The notes beneath the pieces were generated by a model. It was not told where the DNA came from. It made no database searches and worked only from the letters and a program-made list of their open reading frames with translations. The translations under genes and the position numbers were made by a program. Below are positions 7,073 through 14,260 of a DNA stretch of 20,631 bases, piece by piece. Position 1 is the stretch's first letter, and each line of letters begins with the position of its first letter. Source of the stretch: a virus. Location: the IMG/VR virus record IMGVR_UViG_3300005436_000502, positions 1 to 20,631 of that record. One strand, given 5' to 3'.

Positions 7073-8637
7073 TGCCAACAAGCACAGTGGCGAGGGAGAC
7101 AAAAACCCTCTCCTTCCAGGTCAAGGCGACCGGAATTGCGACCAATAGCCAGGGGCAAGAGGTCGGGCAAATCGAAGCGTACGGGGCCGTCTTCAATAAC
7201 GTCGATGAGGGCAACGATCGTATTCTCAAGGGTGCTTTCGCACGGACCATCAATAATAGCAAGTCCCGTGCAAAATCTCGCGAGAAGCCCTATCTGCTCA
7301 AGATGCTTTGGCAGCATAAAACTGATGAAGTCATTGGTGGGTGGGCTGATCTCTCTGAGGACGACTTCGGGTTACGTTGCAAGGGGGATGTCCTACTTTC
7401 CACGCAGCGCGGACGCGAATACTATGAATTGGCAAAAGCGGGGATGATCGATGAGTTTTCGATCATCTATGATGTCATGCAAGGTGGCTCGCACTATGAT
7501 AAATCGGGCGTGCGTGACCTCTCAGAGTTACGCCTCTATAGCATCGACCCGGTAACGTTTGCCATGAATGACGAGACCTATCTCGTTGGCGTCAAATCGG
7601 CTACAGAAGTACCTGAACTCAAAACGGCGTGCGGGAGTACGTCAGGGCCGATTGGTCCACGTGATGAGAGTTGGGACGGGTCTGCTGCCAAGCATTGGAT
7701 TTGGGGGAAGGCGCTTGATGACGAGGGCAATGTCAAGCCATCCGTCGCGAAGAAATACTTCATGCGGGTGGATGGAGATCCTAGTCTAAAGGGATCGTAT
7801 GGCTACCCTTTCTGGACCAATGACCATATCAGCGTTGGAGGCGTCAAAGCGGTGGCAAATGCACTGGCTGGGGCGCGTAACGCTGATGCTGGCGAGGATA
7901 CCGCAGGGATGCGTCGTAAGGTAGAACGCCTGTATGGGCGCATTAATAGTAAGTATCCAGATGCCGAACCACTGGTTCCCCCCTGGAAAGACGATGACGG
8001 CAAAAAATTTTCTACCTGGCAGCGTAAGTCCTTTGAAGAACACTACAACGAAGAAATGTCTGAGGACCTTTTGGAAGACTTACAAGAGGTTTGGTATACC
8101 GCTTTTTGTAAAACCATTGTAGATGCCTTCAAAATAGGTGATGAGCCTGAAGTTGACGTCGGCGAAGCCCTGGATGCTTTCAAAATGCGATTTATGAAAG
8201 ATTGGCTTCCTCGCGCTGTTGAGTGCGGACTCTCTGAATATCTCGCCACTGACGACATGGATTCCCCCTTGCGTCTGTATGGATACTACGGTTATATGTC
8301 CAGCCGTCGCCCTCGATCTCAAAAGGCAGGTCGTTCGATATCCGCAGTCAACGCACAACGCATTCAGGACCACATAGATAATCTCAAAGCAATGGCGCGT
8401 GACCATATGAAGTCTATTCACTCGGTTGCCGATGACCTTGCGACGATAACGCAAGGCAGTGAAGCGTCTTACGGGAGCGACGAAGGTACGCCCGATGATG
8501 GACGACAAGAAGGGAAATCAGCCACCTCGTATACAGATACACGTGGCACTCAGGAGCGCCCGTCACCAGACACCGTGAATGAGGATGAAATTTCTGAATT
8601 CCTTCATCAATTGCAACACCTGAAGATCCCAAATTAG
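7072..8637 (+). CDS. Prohead protease (S78/U35 type) fused to DUF6582-like domain and long C-terminal extension
   Basis: This is the maturation protease that trims the capsid scaffold segment. Residues 1 to about 175 fit the HK97-type protease. They include GQIEAYGAVFNNVDEGNDRI, a catalytic-type His at 82 (LWQHKTDEVIGGW), Ser at 130 (IDEFSIIYDV) and ELRLYSIDPVTFAMND around 152-166. Residues about 200-325 resemble the DUF6582-type domain often attached to phage head proteins, with YGYPFWTNDHISVGGVKAV and a later ALAGARNAD. A further charged helical region of nearly 200 residues follows. At 521 residues it is much longer than the roughly 200-residue stand-alone protease. The start follows GGAGG and overlaps the portal stop. 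The protease call is strong; the extension's role is unknown. Confidence 0.88.
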   Translation: MPTSTVARETKTLSFQVKATGIATNSQGQEVGQIEAYGAVFNNVDEGNDRILKGAFARTINNSKSRAKSREKPYLLKMLWQHKTDEVIGGWADLSEDDFGLRCKGDVLLSTQRGREYYELAKAGMIDEFSIIYDVMQGGSHYDKSGVRDLSELRLYSIDPVTFAMNDETYLVGVKSATEVPELKTACGSTSGPIGPRDESWDGSAAKHWIWGKALDDEGNVKPSVAKKYFMRVDGDPSLKGSYGYPFWTNDHISVGGVKAVANALAGARNADAGEDTAGMRRKVERLYGRINSKYPDAEPLVPPWKDDDGKKFSTWQRKSFEEHYNEEMSEDLLEDLQEVWYTAFCKTIVDAFKIGDEPEVDVGEALDAFKMRFMKDWLPRAVECGLSEYLATDDMDSPLRLYGYYGYMSSRRPRSQKAGRSISAVNAQRIQDHIDNLKAMARDHMKSIHSVADDLATITQGSEASYGSDEGTPDDGRQEGKSATSYTDTRGTQERPSPDTVNEDEISEFLHQLQHLKIPN

Positions 8638-8662
8638 AGAAAAGAAAACACTTGATGGTATG

Positions 8663-8689
8663 CCTCGGTCACACAATTTTGTGTCGAGG
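8663..8689 (+). promoter_or_regulatory. Hairpin in the capsid gene leader
   Basis: CCTCG (8663-8667) pairs with CGAGG (8685-8689), and ACACA (8671-8675) with TGTGT (8680-8684), leaving a three-base bulge (GTC) on the left arm. No T-run follows, so it is not an intrinsic terminator. It lies about 15 bases upstream of the capsid start codon and just before the GGAG ribosome site (8695-8698), so it may stabilise the capsid message or tune its translation. That role is inference. Confidence 0.55.
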
Positions 8690-8704
8690 TGATAGGAGCA
8701 TTCT

Positions 8705-9982
8705 ATGCCGACACTACACGATATTATGGAGGAAGTGAAAAGCATCTCACATACGCTCAATGACCGTATCGATACGCTGGACAAAGAGCAGAAGCAGCTA
8801 GGTGAGTCGCTTACTTCCAAGACTGGTGAATTCCCCGCTGAGTACAAGGAATCGCTCGACCGCATGCAGCGCGATCTTGACGGACTCATGACAAAGGTCG
8901 ATCAAGCTCGGATTGAAGCGGCTCGACCAAACATCGCAGCCAAGAGTAAAGAGCGCAGTCAGGAACACAAAGCTTTTGTGAAGGCCATGCGCAAACAGGG
9001 CGACATCAACATGCTCTCTGATGACGAGAAGCGGCTCATCGTGCATTCCTATATGCCCGAGGAGCGCAAAGTTCTCTACGCAGGTGATGCCGTGAGTGGT
9101 GGTTTTTTCGCTGCACAAGAGTTCATCGACGAGTTGTTTGAGTACCGGCTGCTTATCTCAAATATGAGAAAGATTTGCCGCGTCCAGACGACTTCAGGCG
9201 AATCGGTCAAAATGCCTTCGCTTGCCGATGATGCCAGCGCGTACATGGCGACTGAACAATCTTCCTACACAGACAGCACCGACCCGACCGTCCATATGCT
9301 CAATATTCCAGTACATGAGGCACGTGGCAAATTGCGCATCTCTGAGCAAAACTTGGAAGATAGCATGTTTGATCTGGAGGCGCTCATCAAAGAGCGCCTG
9401 ATGCTGAAATTTACACAATTGGAGGGGAAGAAGTTTATTACTGGGACGGGGACGGGAGAACCTCGTGGTATCCGCAACTACCCAACGAAAGCCTCTAGTT
9501 CGTACTCGGGTGGCAGCGCAGGAAAGAATAACGTCATTGACGCTATCCCCTACGTCCAGAGTACCGCAGGTGTGGGCAAACTGAATGCGGACGACTTCTT
9601 GAACCCGCTAGGCGACCTCAAAGAAGACTACGAGCCGAATGTAACCTATGTAATGACACGCGGCACGCTCTGGACTGCCCGCCTCTTTAAAGACTCGCAG
9701 AACCGCCCGCTCTGGCAACCCTTTGCCGCCGATGGTCTTCCTGGCACCATCTATGGGCGTCCTTACGTTACAATGCCTGACATGGATGAGATCGCCACTG
9801 GGAACTATCCCCTGATCGTTGGTGATTTCTCGAAGTATATGATCGTGGATCGCCTGACCATGAACATGCGCCAGTTGAATGAGCTGTATGCGGAGCAAGG
9901 GTTGGTCGGATTCATCGCTCGTATTCGCTTCGGTGGCGATGTGTTGATCCCTGAAGCGTTCCGCCTGGTCAAAGTCAACTAA
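8705..9982 (+). CDS. Major capsid protein, HK97 fold, with N-terminal scaffold segment
   Basis: This is the main shell protein. Residues 1 to about 75 are charged and helical (EEVKSISHTLNDRIDTLDKE, later MQRDLDGLMTKVDQAR), the coiled-coil delta domain that acts as scaffold in HK97 and is removed by the protease. The mature part shows FDLEALIKERLMLKFTQLEG and GTGTGEPRGIRNYP (247-260), which are typical of HK97-type capsids. It ends in an FIARIRFGGDVLIPEAFRLVKV segment. At 425 residues, length is normal. The ribosome site GGAG is 6 bases before the ATG, and a hairpin precedes it. The exact cleavage site cannot be read from sequence but should lie between about residues 75 and 125. Confidence 0.93.
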   Translation: MPTLHDIMEEVKSISHTLNDRIDTLDKEQKQLGESLTSKTGEFPAEYKESLDRMQRDLDGLMTKVDQARIEAARPNIAAKSKERSQEHKAFVKAMRKQGDINMLSDDEKRLIVHSYMPEERKVLYAGDAVSGGFFAAQEFIDELFEYRLLISNMRKICRVQTTSGESVKMPSLADDASAYMATEQSSYTDSTDPTVHMLNIPVHEARGKLRISEQNLEDSMFDLEALIKERLMLKFTQLEGKKFITGTGTGEPRGIRNYPTKASSSYSGGSAGKNNVIDAIPYVQSTAGVGKLNADDFLNPLGDLKEDYEPNVTYVMTRGTLWTARLFKDSQNRPLWQPFAADGLPGTIYGRPYVTMPDMDEIATGNYPLIVGDFSKYMIVDRLTMNMRQLNELYAEQGLVGFIARIRFGGDVLIPEAFRLVKVN

Positions 9983-10027
9983 CACAACTTGTAAGGGGAA
10001 CCACTCTAACAAGGGAGGATAGATACA

Positions 10028-10504
10028 ATGCGAGATATTGTAAGTGAGATTGGCACCTTTTACAGCGGTCTCACTGCTGCACCAACCATCTCATCGACGC
10101 AAACCAGCGCAGCGGTCAAACTGACTGGGTATGACGGCGCGATGATTTACATTCTTGCCCCAACTGCAACCAGTGCTGGCACCATGACGCCAGTTGTGCA
10201 GTATACCAATGACGACGGCACAGGCAACCCGAATAGTGGCGGGTGGACCTCTGTTCCTACCAGTGATTTAGTCTTGTGGACTTCAACTTCTGCTACCGAC
10301 CGCACACCTGTACGAGTCGGTAATTCCCAGCCGTTGCAGTTGACCAGTTCAGTGGCACTCTACCAGCGGGTTGGATATGTCGGTGGTATTGCCGGAACAT
10401 CTGATTATATTCGCGTGGTCTCGACTGTCGCAAGTTCCTGGTCAGCCCCCTACGATGTGATTATCGTGCTTGGTCGCCCTCGTGTTCTGCCAGCGTCGGT
10501 CTAG
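10028..10504 (+). CDS. Beta-rich structural protein after capsid, candidate head decoration protein
   Basis: The 158-residue product is rich in Thr, Ser, Val and Gly with few charged residues, as in virion surface proteins. Segments such as AVKLTGYDGAMIYILAPTAT, TMTPVVQYTNDDGTGN and the closing YDVIIVLGRPRVL suggest a beta-sandwich. Small proteins of this style often follow the capsid gene and decorate the head. A strong GGGAGGA ribosome site lies 9 bases before the ATG. Position gives the decoration call; no signature motif proves it. A head fibre or other minor head protein is the main alternative. Confidence 0.5.
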   Translation: MRDIVSEIGTFYSGLTAAPTISSTQTSAAVKLTGYDGAMIYILAPTATSAGTMTPVVQYTNDDGTGNPNSGGWTSVPTSDLVLWTSTSATDRTPVRVGNSQPLQLTSSVALYQRVGYVGGIAGTSDYIRVVSTVASSWSAPYDVIIVLGRPRVLPASV

Positions 10505-10525
10505 TAGGCGCGAAAGGAGAAGAAT

Positions 10526-11080
10526 ATGCCATATCCAGTAGCGCCTGATGTGCCTGCGAATAGTGCAGCACCAATTGATGGGCAAAAGGCAAGTTATCGC
10601 GTAGCCGCACTCAAGCTTGCAGTAGCAACCGGCGCAAACGTGATTTTCACCCTCACTGGCAGCGCGACAAAAACCGTTCGCGTGACCAGAATTGAGTTGT
10701 CAGGCACGTGTGCAACGACAGCAAAGGCAGTCAATTTTTTCATCGCGAAGTATTCTACTGCGGCAAGCGGTGGCACGACTGGAACCGCACCTGCCATTGT
10801 GCCTCACGATAGCACCAATGCGGCGGCAACTGCGACCGTTGCGGTTTATACGGCAGATCCCACAGCAGGCACCGCCGTTGGCAATATTGCCACTGGCAAC
10901 CTGTTCATGGCTGTGACCGGATCAACAGTGGCACCCGGCCTCTATGCTGCTAGTTTTGGAGATCGACCATCACAGGATATCGTCTTGCGCGGGACATCTC
11001 AGCAACTTGGCATTAGCCTGAACGGTGAAAATACGGCGACATCTGTAGTCGATGTCGTGGTGGAGTTCACCGAGGAGTAA
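10526..11080 (+). CDS. Beta-rich virion structural protein, function unknown
   Basis: The 184-residue product is Ala-, Thr- and Val-rich with almost no charged residues in its first two thirds. It contains TKTVRVTRIELSGTCATTAK and ends in a strand-like VVDVVVEFTEE. The composition resembles the gene at the right end of the window, which also combines an early alternating strand region with long Ala/Thr/Ser/Gly stretches, so the two may belong to a common class of surface proteins. Good AAAGGAG ribosome site. It lies between the candidate decoration protein and the connector, so a head surface or head-vertex role is plausible but unproven. Confidence 0.55.
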   Translation: MPYPVAPDVPANSAAPIDGQKASYRVAALKLAVATGANVIFTLTGSATKTVRVTRIELSGTCATTAKAVNFFIAKYSTAASGGTTGTAPAIVPHDSTNAAATATVAVYTADPTAGTAVGNIATGNLFMAVTGSTVAPGLYAASFGDRPSQDIVLRGTSQQLGISLNGENTATSVVDVVVEFTEE

Positions 11081-11086
11081 TCTGGT

Positions 11087-11746
11087 ATGGGTAGCGTGTT
11101 CAAGGTCATCACCCCGCCATCGAGCGAGCCGATAACGCTGAGCAATGTGAAGGATTGGCTCAACATAGACTTCTCATCGAAGGATACGTTGATTTCCAAT
11201 CTCATCACTCGTGCACGTTCGTACGCTGAGACGGTGACAGGTCGCGCACTCGCTACCCAGCAGATTCAGCAGATTGACACGATTGCCCGTCCTGATGGAG
11301 GGGTGCTGTCAGGCCCAATCAAGCCTGGACCAAACTGGTATGTGTATAATGAACAATTAGGTGCTAACCCCTTTGGACCCGCCCAGTATTATCACGATCT
11401 GTCCATGCCGCCTATTCAATCCAGCAAGACGATCAGCGTCCAGACGAAGATTACAGCGTTTGATGACTGGGTGGATTTTGACCTCACCTCCCATCAAACA
11501 TGGATTGATGACACGTCGGAACCAGCGCGGATGTACTTTCAAGATCCGATTACAGCCAATTTCTGGAAGTTTGTGTACTGGACCGGTTACGATGCCACCT
11601 ATTCCTATGAGATCGCACCAGACATCTTGCAAGCGGTGTATGAGCTTGTTTCCTATTGGTATGACTATCGCGATGGTGGTGGAGACTCGGACCGTCTCCG
11701 GCAAATCCAAGCGAAGTTACTTGCGAAGCGGGTGATTTGGGCATGA
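11087..11746 (+). CDS. Head-tail connector (gp6-like adaptor)
   Basis: This protein forms the ring under the portal to which the head closure protein binds. The N-terminal 60 residues show the family pattern: PITLSNVKDWLNIDFSSKDT, then LITRARSYAETVTGRAL. These are the helices of the HK97 gp6 / SPP1 gp15-type adaptor. The 219-residue length is longer than the shortest members but normal for forms with an inserted beta domain. The C-terminus again is helical (APDILQAVYELVSYWYDYRD). GAGGAG lies 8 bases before the start. Its place after the capsid and before head closure is the usual order. Confidence 0.85.
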   Translation: MGSVFKVITPPSSEPITLSNVKDWLNIDFSSKDTLISNLITRARSYAETVTGRALATQQIQQIDTIARPDGGVLSGPIKPGPNWYVYNEQLGANPFGPAQYYHDLSMPPIQSSKTISVQTKITAFDDWVDFDLTSHQTWIDDTSEPARMYFQDPITANFWKFVYWTGYDATYSYEIAPDILQAVYELVSYWYDYRDGGGDSDRLRQIQAKLLAKRVIWA

Positions 11747-12120
11747 GAACGCAACGAACGGATAGCGGAGTGTACAATCGCCCTGCACAGGTCCAAGCAC
11801 CTGCCGCCTATGCGGATGATGGGCAAGGCGGCAATAGCAATGCAAACCAATGGACGATAGTGCGAAGTCCGATGATTCGCTTATTGCAACCAGCGAGTAT
11901 GAGGAATCTGTTCAGTCGATTGTACCAGTACAGCCAACTCTATCCAGACGCTACCCACTTTGCGACAATGCGCTATGCCAGTGATGTGACCATTGATGCG
12001 ACGATGCGGTTGCTCGTCTCGTATCGCACTTTCCAGATCATTGGCGCGGAAGATGTTGACCTGGAAAACGTCACCACGATTCTGGCATTGGTGGAATATC
12101 AAACGGGAGGGAGCCAATAG
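11743..12120 (+). CDS. Head closure / head-tail joining protein
   Basis: The ATG at 11743 overlaps the connector stop as ATGA and is preferred to an in-frame TTG at 11737. The 125-residue product has the general plan of the SPP1 gp16 / HK97 joining family: YNRPAQVQAPAAYADDGQGG near the N-terminus, a barrel-like middle with DATHFATMRYASDVTIDATM, and RLLVSYRTFQIIGAEDVD near the end. The family plugs the portal-adaptor channel after packaging and receives the tail. The assignment rests on gene order and on these strand patterns together. Confidence 0.75.
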   Translation: MRTQRTDSGVYNRPAQVQAPAAYADDGQGGNSNANQWTIVRSPMIRLLQPASMRNLFSRLYQYSQLYPDATHFATMRYASDVTIDATMRLLVSYRTFQIIGAEDVDLENVTTILALVEYQTGGSQ

Positions 12121-12564
12121 ATGGGATTGCCAACGATTGCCATCCAACAGGCTGCTCTTACCCGATATCGAGCAGATACAACCTTGCGAGGACTGCTTGG
12201 GGGAAATGCACCTACATGGAAAATCTTTGACGAGAACGGTGCGCCAACGAATACACCATTCCCGTACATGGTGGTCTATCCCATCAGAGCAGACAGTGGA
12301 ACAGCCCTGACGTTTGCACTTGATGCAGTAGACTCCATCTTCCATGTGAGTGTCTATACACAACAGGGGGCATCAGGTGGACTAGCATTTGCTCGATCTA
12401 TCGTCAAGCGGGTGTATGACACGACACATAAGATCCCGTTTGATCTCTCGTCCTCGGGGTTTACGAACTTCTTTCTGCTGTTTCAGAGTGAGGAGGTGCC
12501 AGAATCACGAGATGGAATCACACAGCAGATAGATGTCAAATTCAAATTGATGACACAGGGGTAG
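12121..12564 (+). CDS. Tail terminator / tail completion protein (DUF3168-like)
   Basis: Tail terminators cap the finished tail tube and join it to the head. The 147-residue product resembles the DUF3168 / SPP1 gp17 group. It has an N-terminal ALTRYRADTTLRGLLGGNAP helix and turn, FPYMVVYPIRADSG, a central VSVYTQQGASGGLAFARSIV, and a closing QIDVKFKLMTQG strand. GGGAGG precedes the ATG, which directly abuts the previous TAG stop. In many phages the gp10-like gene comes before the terminator; here the order is reversed and two small genes lie between. Confidence 0.72.
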   Translation: MGLPTIAIQQAALTRYRADTTLRGLLGGNAPTWKIFDENGAPTNTPFPYMVVYPIRADSGTALTFALDAVDSIFHVSVYTQQGASGGLAFARSIVKRVYDTTHKIPFDLSSSGFTNFFLLFQSEEVPESRDGITQQIDVKFKLMTQG

Positions 12565-12566
12565 CC

Positions 12567-12788
12567 ATGACATCAAAAAAACAAGACAAGACGCTTGATG
12601 AGAAACTAGCAGCGCTGGGCTACACAGATGGGATTGAGACCAAACCAGGACAGGAAGACATGCTGATGCTCTACGTGCAAGAACATCTCATCTGTTCCGT
12701 GTCCTACGCACTGGAGATGTCTGACGAGCAACTCAAGGCACTGCTCGATGAGACAGTACAAGGTGTGGAAGAGGGAGAGCAAGGCTGA
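12567..12788 (+). CDS. Small acidic hypothetical protein between tail terminator and gp10-like gene
   Basis: The 73-residue product has a lysine-rich start (TSKKQDKTLDEKLAALGY) and an acidic helical C-terminus (MSDEQLKALLDETVQGVEEG). No domain is recognised. It begins two bases after the previous stop, with GGGG 7 bases before the ATG, and its TGA stop overlaps the next start (TGATG). Small helical proteins in this position are common in phage tail modules but have no general function. Confidence 0.65.
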   Translation: MTSKKQDKTLDEKLAALGYTDGIETKPGQEDMLMLYVQEHLICSVSYALEMSDEQLKALLDETVQGVEEGEQG

Positions 12789-13096
12789 TGGCTGTAGTGC
12801 AAGAGTATCCCAAAGGGCGCGATTTCACTGCTGAGGAACTGATCGGGCGACAAATCAGAATTGAGGGTCCAGTCCCGAAAAGGGGAACACCACCTATCGG
12901 GGTTGGCATGATGGTGATTGCTGATGATGAGATGGTAGGCAATGTGACGAAGGTAGTGCTGAACATCGAACCGTGCAGTATCGTTGAGGCAACGTTGACG
13001 CTTTGGACAACAGGGCGAGATGTTCCCACTGAAGAGGTCACACTACGAGACAATATTGAACTGTCCTTCTCTGCCATCGTCTCAGAGGTGCAATAG
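12788..13096 (+). CDS. Beta-rich hypothetical tail-module protein, 102 aa
   Basis: The 102-residue product starts with a basic and polar segment (YPKGRDFTAEELIGRQIRIE). It continues as alternating strands, including VGNVTKVVLNIEPCSIVEAT and a final NIELSFSAIVSEV. The strand pattern is like a small beta-sandwich. No family is recognised. It is coupled through TGATG upstream and shares a single base (TAG/GTG) with the gp10-like gene downstream, so it is probably made together with the tail assembly proteins. Confidence 0.66.
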   Translation: MAVVQEYPKGRDFTAEELIGRQIRIEGPVPKRGTPPIGVGMMVIADDEMVGNVTKVVLNIEPCSIVEATLTLWTTGRDVPTEEVTLRDNIELSFSAIVSEVQ

Positions 13097-13500
13097 TGAG
13101 TGCAAAGGTCTCGGTTGTTCTTGAAGGTCTCGACACGGTGCTCAACAATCTCACAAAGATTGAGGAGAAGGCACCGCAGAACCTTCAAACACAGATCGAG
13201 CGACTTGCAAAGGACGCGAAACAAGTTTGGCAACAGAACACACATCGCAGATCGGGACGCATGCAGAGTGAGGAGCGTGTGGAAGTCGTTCGGTTTGGGT
13301 TCTCACTCAATAACATCACAAAATATTATGATTGGGTGAACGATGGGCATCTCACGGCGCGTGGATGGCGCACCCGACGTGGCTACCGTTTAGCGAAACG
13401 TCGCTCACGCGTTCCAGGGCAGCATATGACTGAGAAGGCAATGGAGTTCGTCACACAAAATATCCTAGAGTATCTCTCCAAATTTCTTGATAATGTATAG
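13096..13500 (+). CDS. HK97 gp10-like minor tail / head-tail protein
   Basis: This family is found in most siphovirus tail modules near the head-tail genes. The 134-residue product shows VVLEGLDTVLNNLTKIEEKA at the start and a basic HRRSGRMQSEERV segment. A YYDWVNDGHLTARGWRTRRG block, in which the tyrosine, tryptophan and Gly-His are typical, is followed by a helical C-terminus. It begins with GTG overlapping the previous stop; the AGAGGTG just upstream is the only ribosome site. Confidence 0.82.
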   Translation: MSAKVSVVLEGLDTVLNNLTKIEEKAPQNLQTQIERLAKDAKQVWQQNTHRRSGRMQSEERVEVVRFGFSLNNITKYYDWVNDGHLTARGWRTRRGYRLAKRRSRVPGQHMTEKAMEFVTQNILEYLSKFLDNV

Positions 13501-13511
13501 AGGAGACCGTA

Positions 13512-13721
13512 GTGACAACAAGCTCATCAATACAATATAATAGAAGCAGTGAGCAGGCAGAGCGAATCCCGGTCTTCTGCGACAAGACAAAAAAGTTGCT
13601 CACTCGCATTGATGCTGCGAGCCTTGTGCAGTTGATAGAAGTGCAAGGGGGGCAATGGTGCTGGTGTCGAGGTTGTCACATGGAACATCATATCCTGTGG
13701 AAAGACCTGACGCCGAAATAA
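13512..13721 (+). CDS. Small zinc-binding-like protein
   Basis: The 69-residue product starts with GTG after AGAGGAGACC, a strong ribosome site. It has one early cysteine (C23) and a dense C50-W-C52-R-G-C55-H56-M-E-H59-H60 cluster, which looks like a metal-binding site. No family is recognised. It sits between the gp10-like gene and an intrinsic terminator, closing the head-tail operon. A regulatory or assembly role is possible; nothing in the sequence decides. Confidence 0.6.
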   Translation: MTTSSSIQYNRSSEQAERIPVFCDKTKKLLTRIDAASLVQLIEVQGGQWCWCRGCHMEHHILWKDLTPK

Positions 13722-13727
13722 AACAAC

Positions 13728-13745
13728 GCCTGGTTATTTTCAGGC
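13728..13745 (+). other. Weak hairpin after the zinc-binding gene
   Basis: GCCTG (13728-13732) pairs with CAGGC (13741-13745) around an eight-base AT-rich loop. It lies 6 bases after the stop codon, but no T-run follows it, so at best it is a weak stop or message-stability element. The stronger terminator lies 38 bases further on. Confidence 0.35.
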
Positions 13746-13783
13746 TGTGAATAGACCAATCAAATAACTCAACCGGAGCCAAC

Positions 13784-13826
13784 AGAGCCATAACTGAAAT
13801 TTCGTTTCAGGTGTGGCTCTCTTTTT
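13784..13826 (+). terminator. Rho-independent terminator ahead of tail tube gene
   Basis: AGAGCCA (13784-13790) pairs with TGGCTCT (13814-13820). Inside it, CTGAAA (13794-13799) pairs with TTTCAG (13805-13810) around TTTCG, separated by matched three-base internal loops. The structure is followed by CTTTTT (13821-13826). This two-part hairpin with a T-run is a convincing intrinsic terminator on the + strand. It separates the head and connector genes from the tail tube, chaperone and tape measure genes, so the latter need read-through or a promoter that I do not see. Confidence 0.82.
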
Positions 13827-13857
13827 ATGCCATGCCGTCATGAGAAAGGAAAATCTC

Positions 13858-14238
13858 GTGACCGCTTTAGCAGGAATCGGCGCAAGTGCCTCTGGCGCGG
13901 CGACCGTTATCAATGAAGCATCCAAGTGGACGCTCAGCATTAAAAATGCCGTGAAGGATGTGACCCCATTTGGCGCATCCGGTAGTTGGCAGATCAACAT
14001 TCCAACGATTAACAGTTGGACATGTAAAGTCACTGCATTCATCGACGGGAGCGACACCGAACAGGTCAACCTCTACGCCCTCATCGGTACATCGGTGGCG
14101 CTTATCCTCAAAGTCGATGGCACCCACAACTTCGCCGGGAACGGCATTTTGACGGGCATTGATCCGTCAGTGGACGTACAAGGGGCAGAAACGGTAGATT
14201 TTTCATTCACTGGAACCGGAGCCGTTGCTTACACTTAA
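13858..14238 (+). CDS. Tail tube protein 1 (major tail protein-like)
   Basis: I choose the GTG at 13858 because AAAGGA lies 7 bases before it; in-frame ATG 13840 and GTG 13813 lack a ribosome site, and 13813 lies within the terminator hairpin. The 126-residue product is beta-rich with SKWTLSIKNAVKDVTPFGA (residues 22-40), KVTAFIDGSDTEQVNLYALI and a closing VDFSFTGTGAVAYT. This is the style of siphovirus tail tube proteins of the TP901-1/SPP1 kind. It shares a TPF-ASGS signature with the next gene product. Position before the assembly chaperones and tape measure supports the call. Confidence 0.72.
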   Translation: MTALAGIGASASGAATVINEASKWTLSIKNAVKDVTPFGASGSWQINIPTINSWTCKVTAFIDGSDTEQVNLYALIGTSVALILKVDGTHNFAGNGILTGIDPSVDVQGAETVDFSFTGTGAVAYT

Positions 14239-14260
14239 TGTACGAAATGGAGTATAAGCA

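Noticed and set aside
8650-8690. Separate promoter for the capsid gene
   Set aside because: TTGATG followed 17 bp later by AATTTT is too weak a match, and the latter lies in the hairpin loop region.
9983-10027. Terminator after the capsid gene
   Set aside because: CTTGT and ACAAG can pair, but the stem is only 5 bp with a long loop and no T-run follows.
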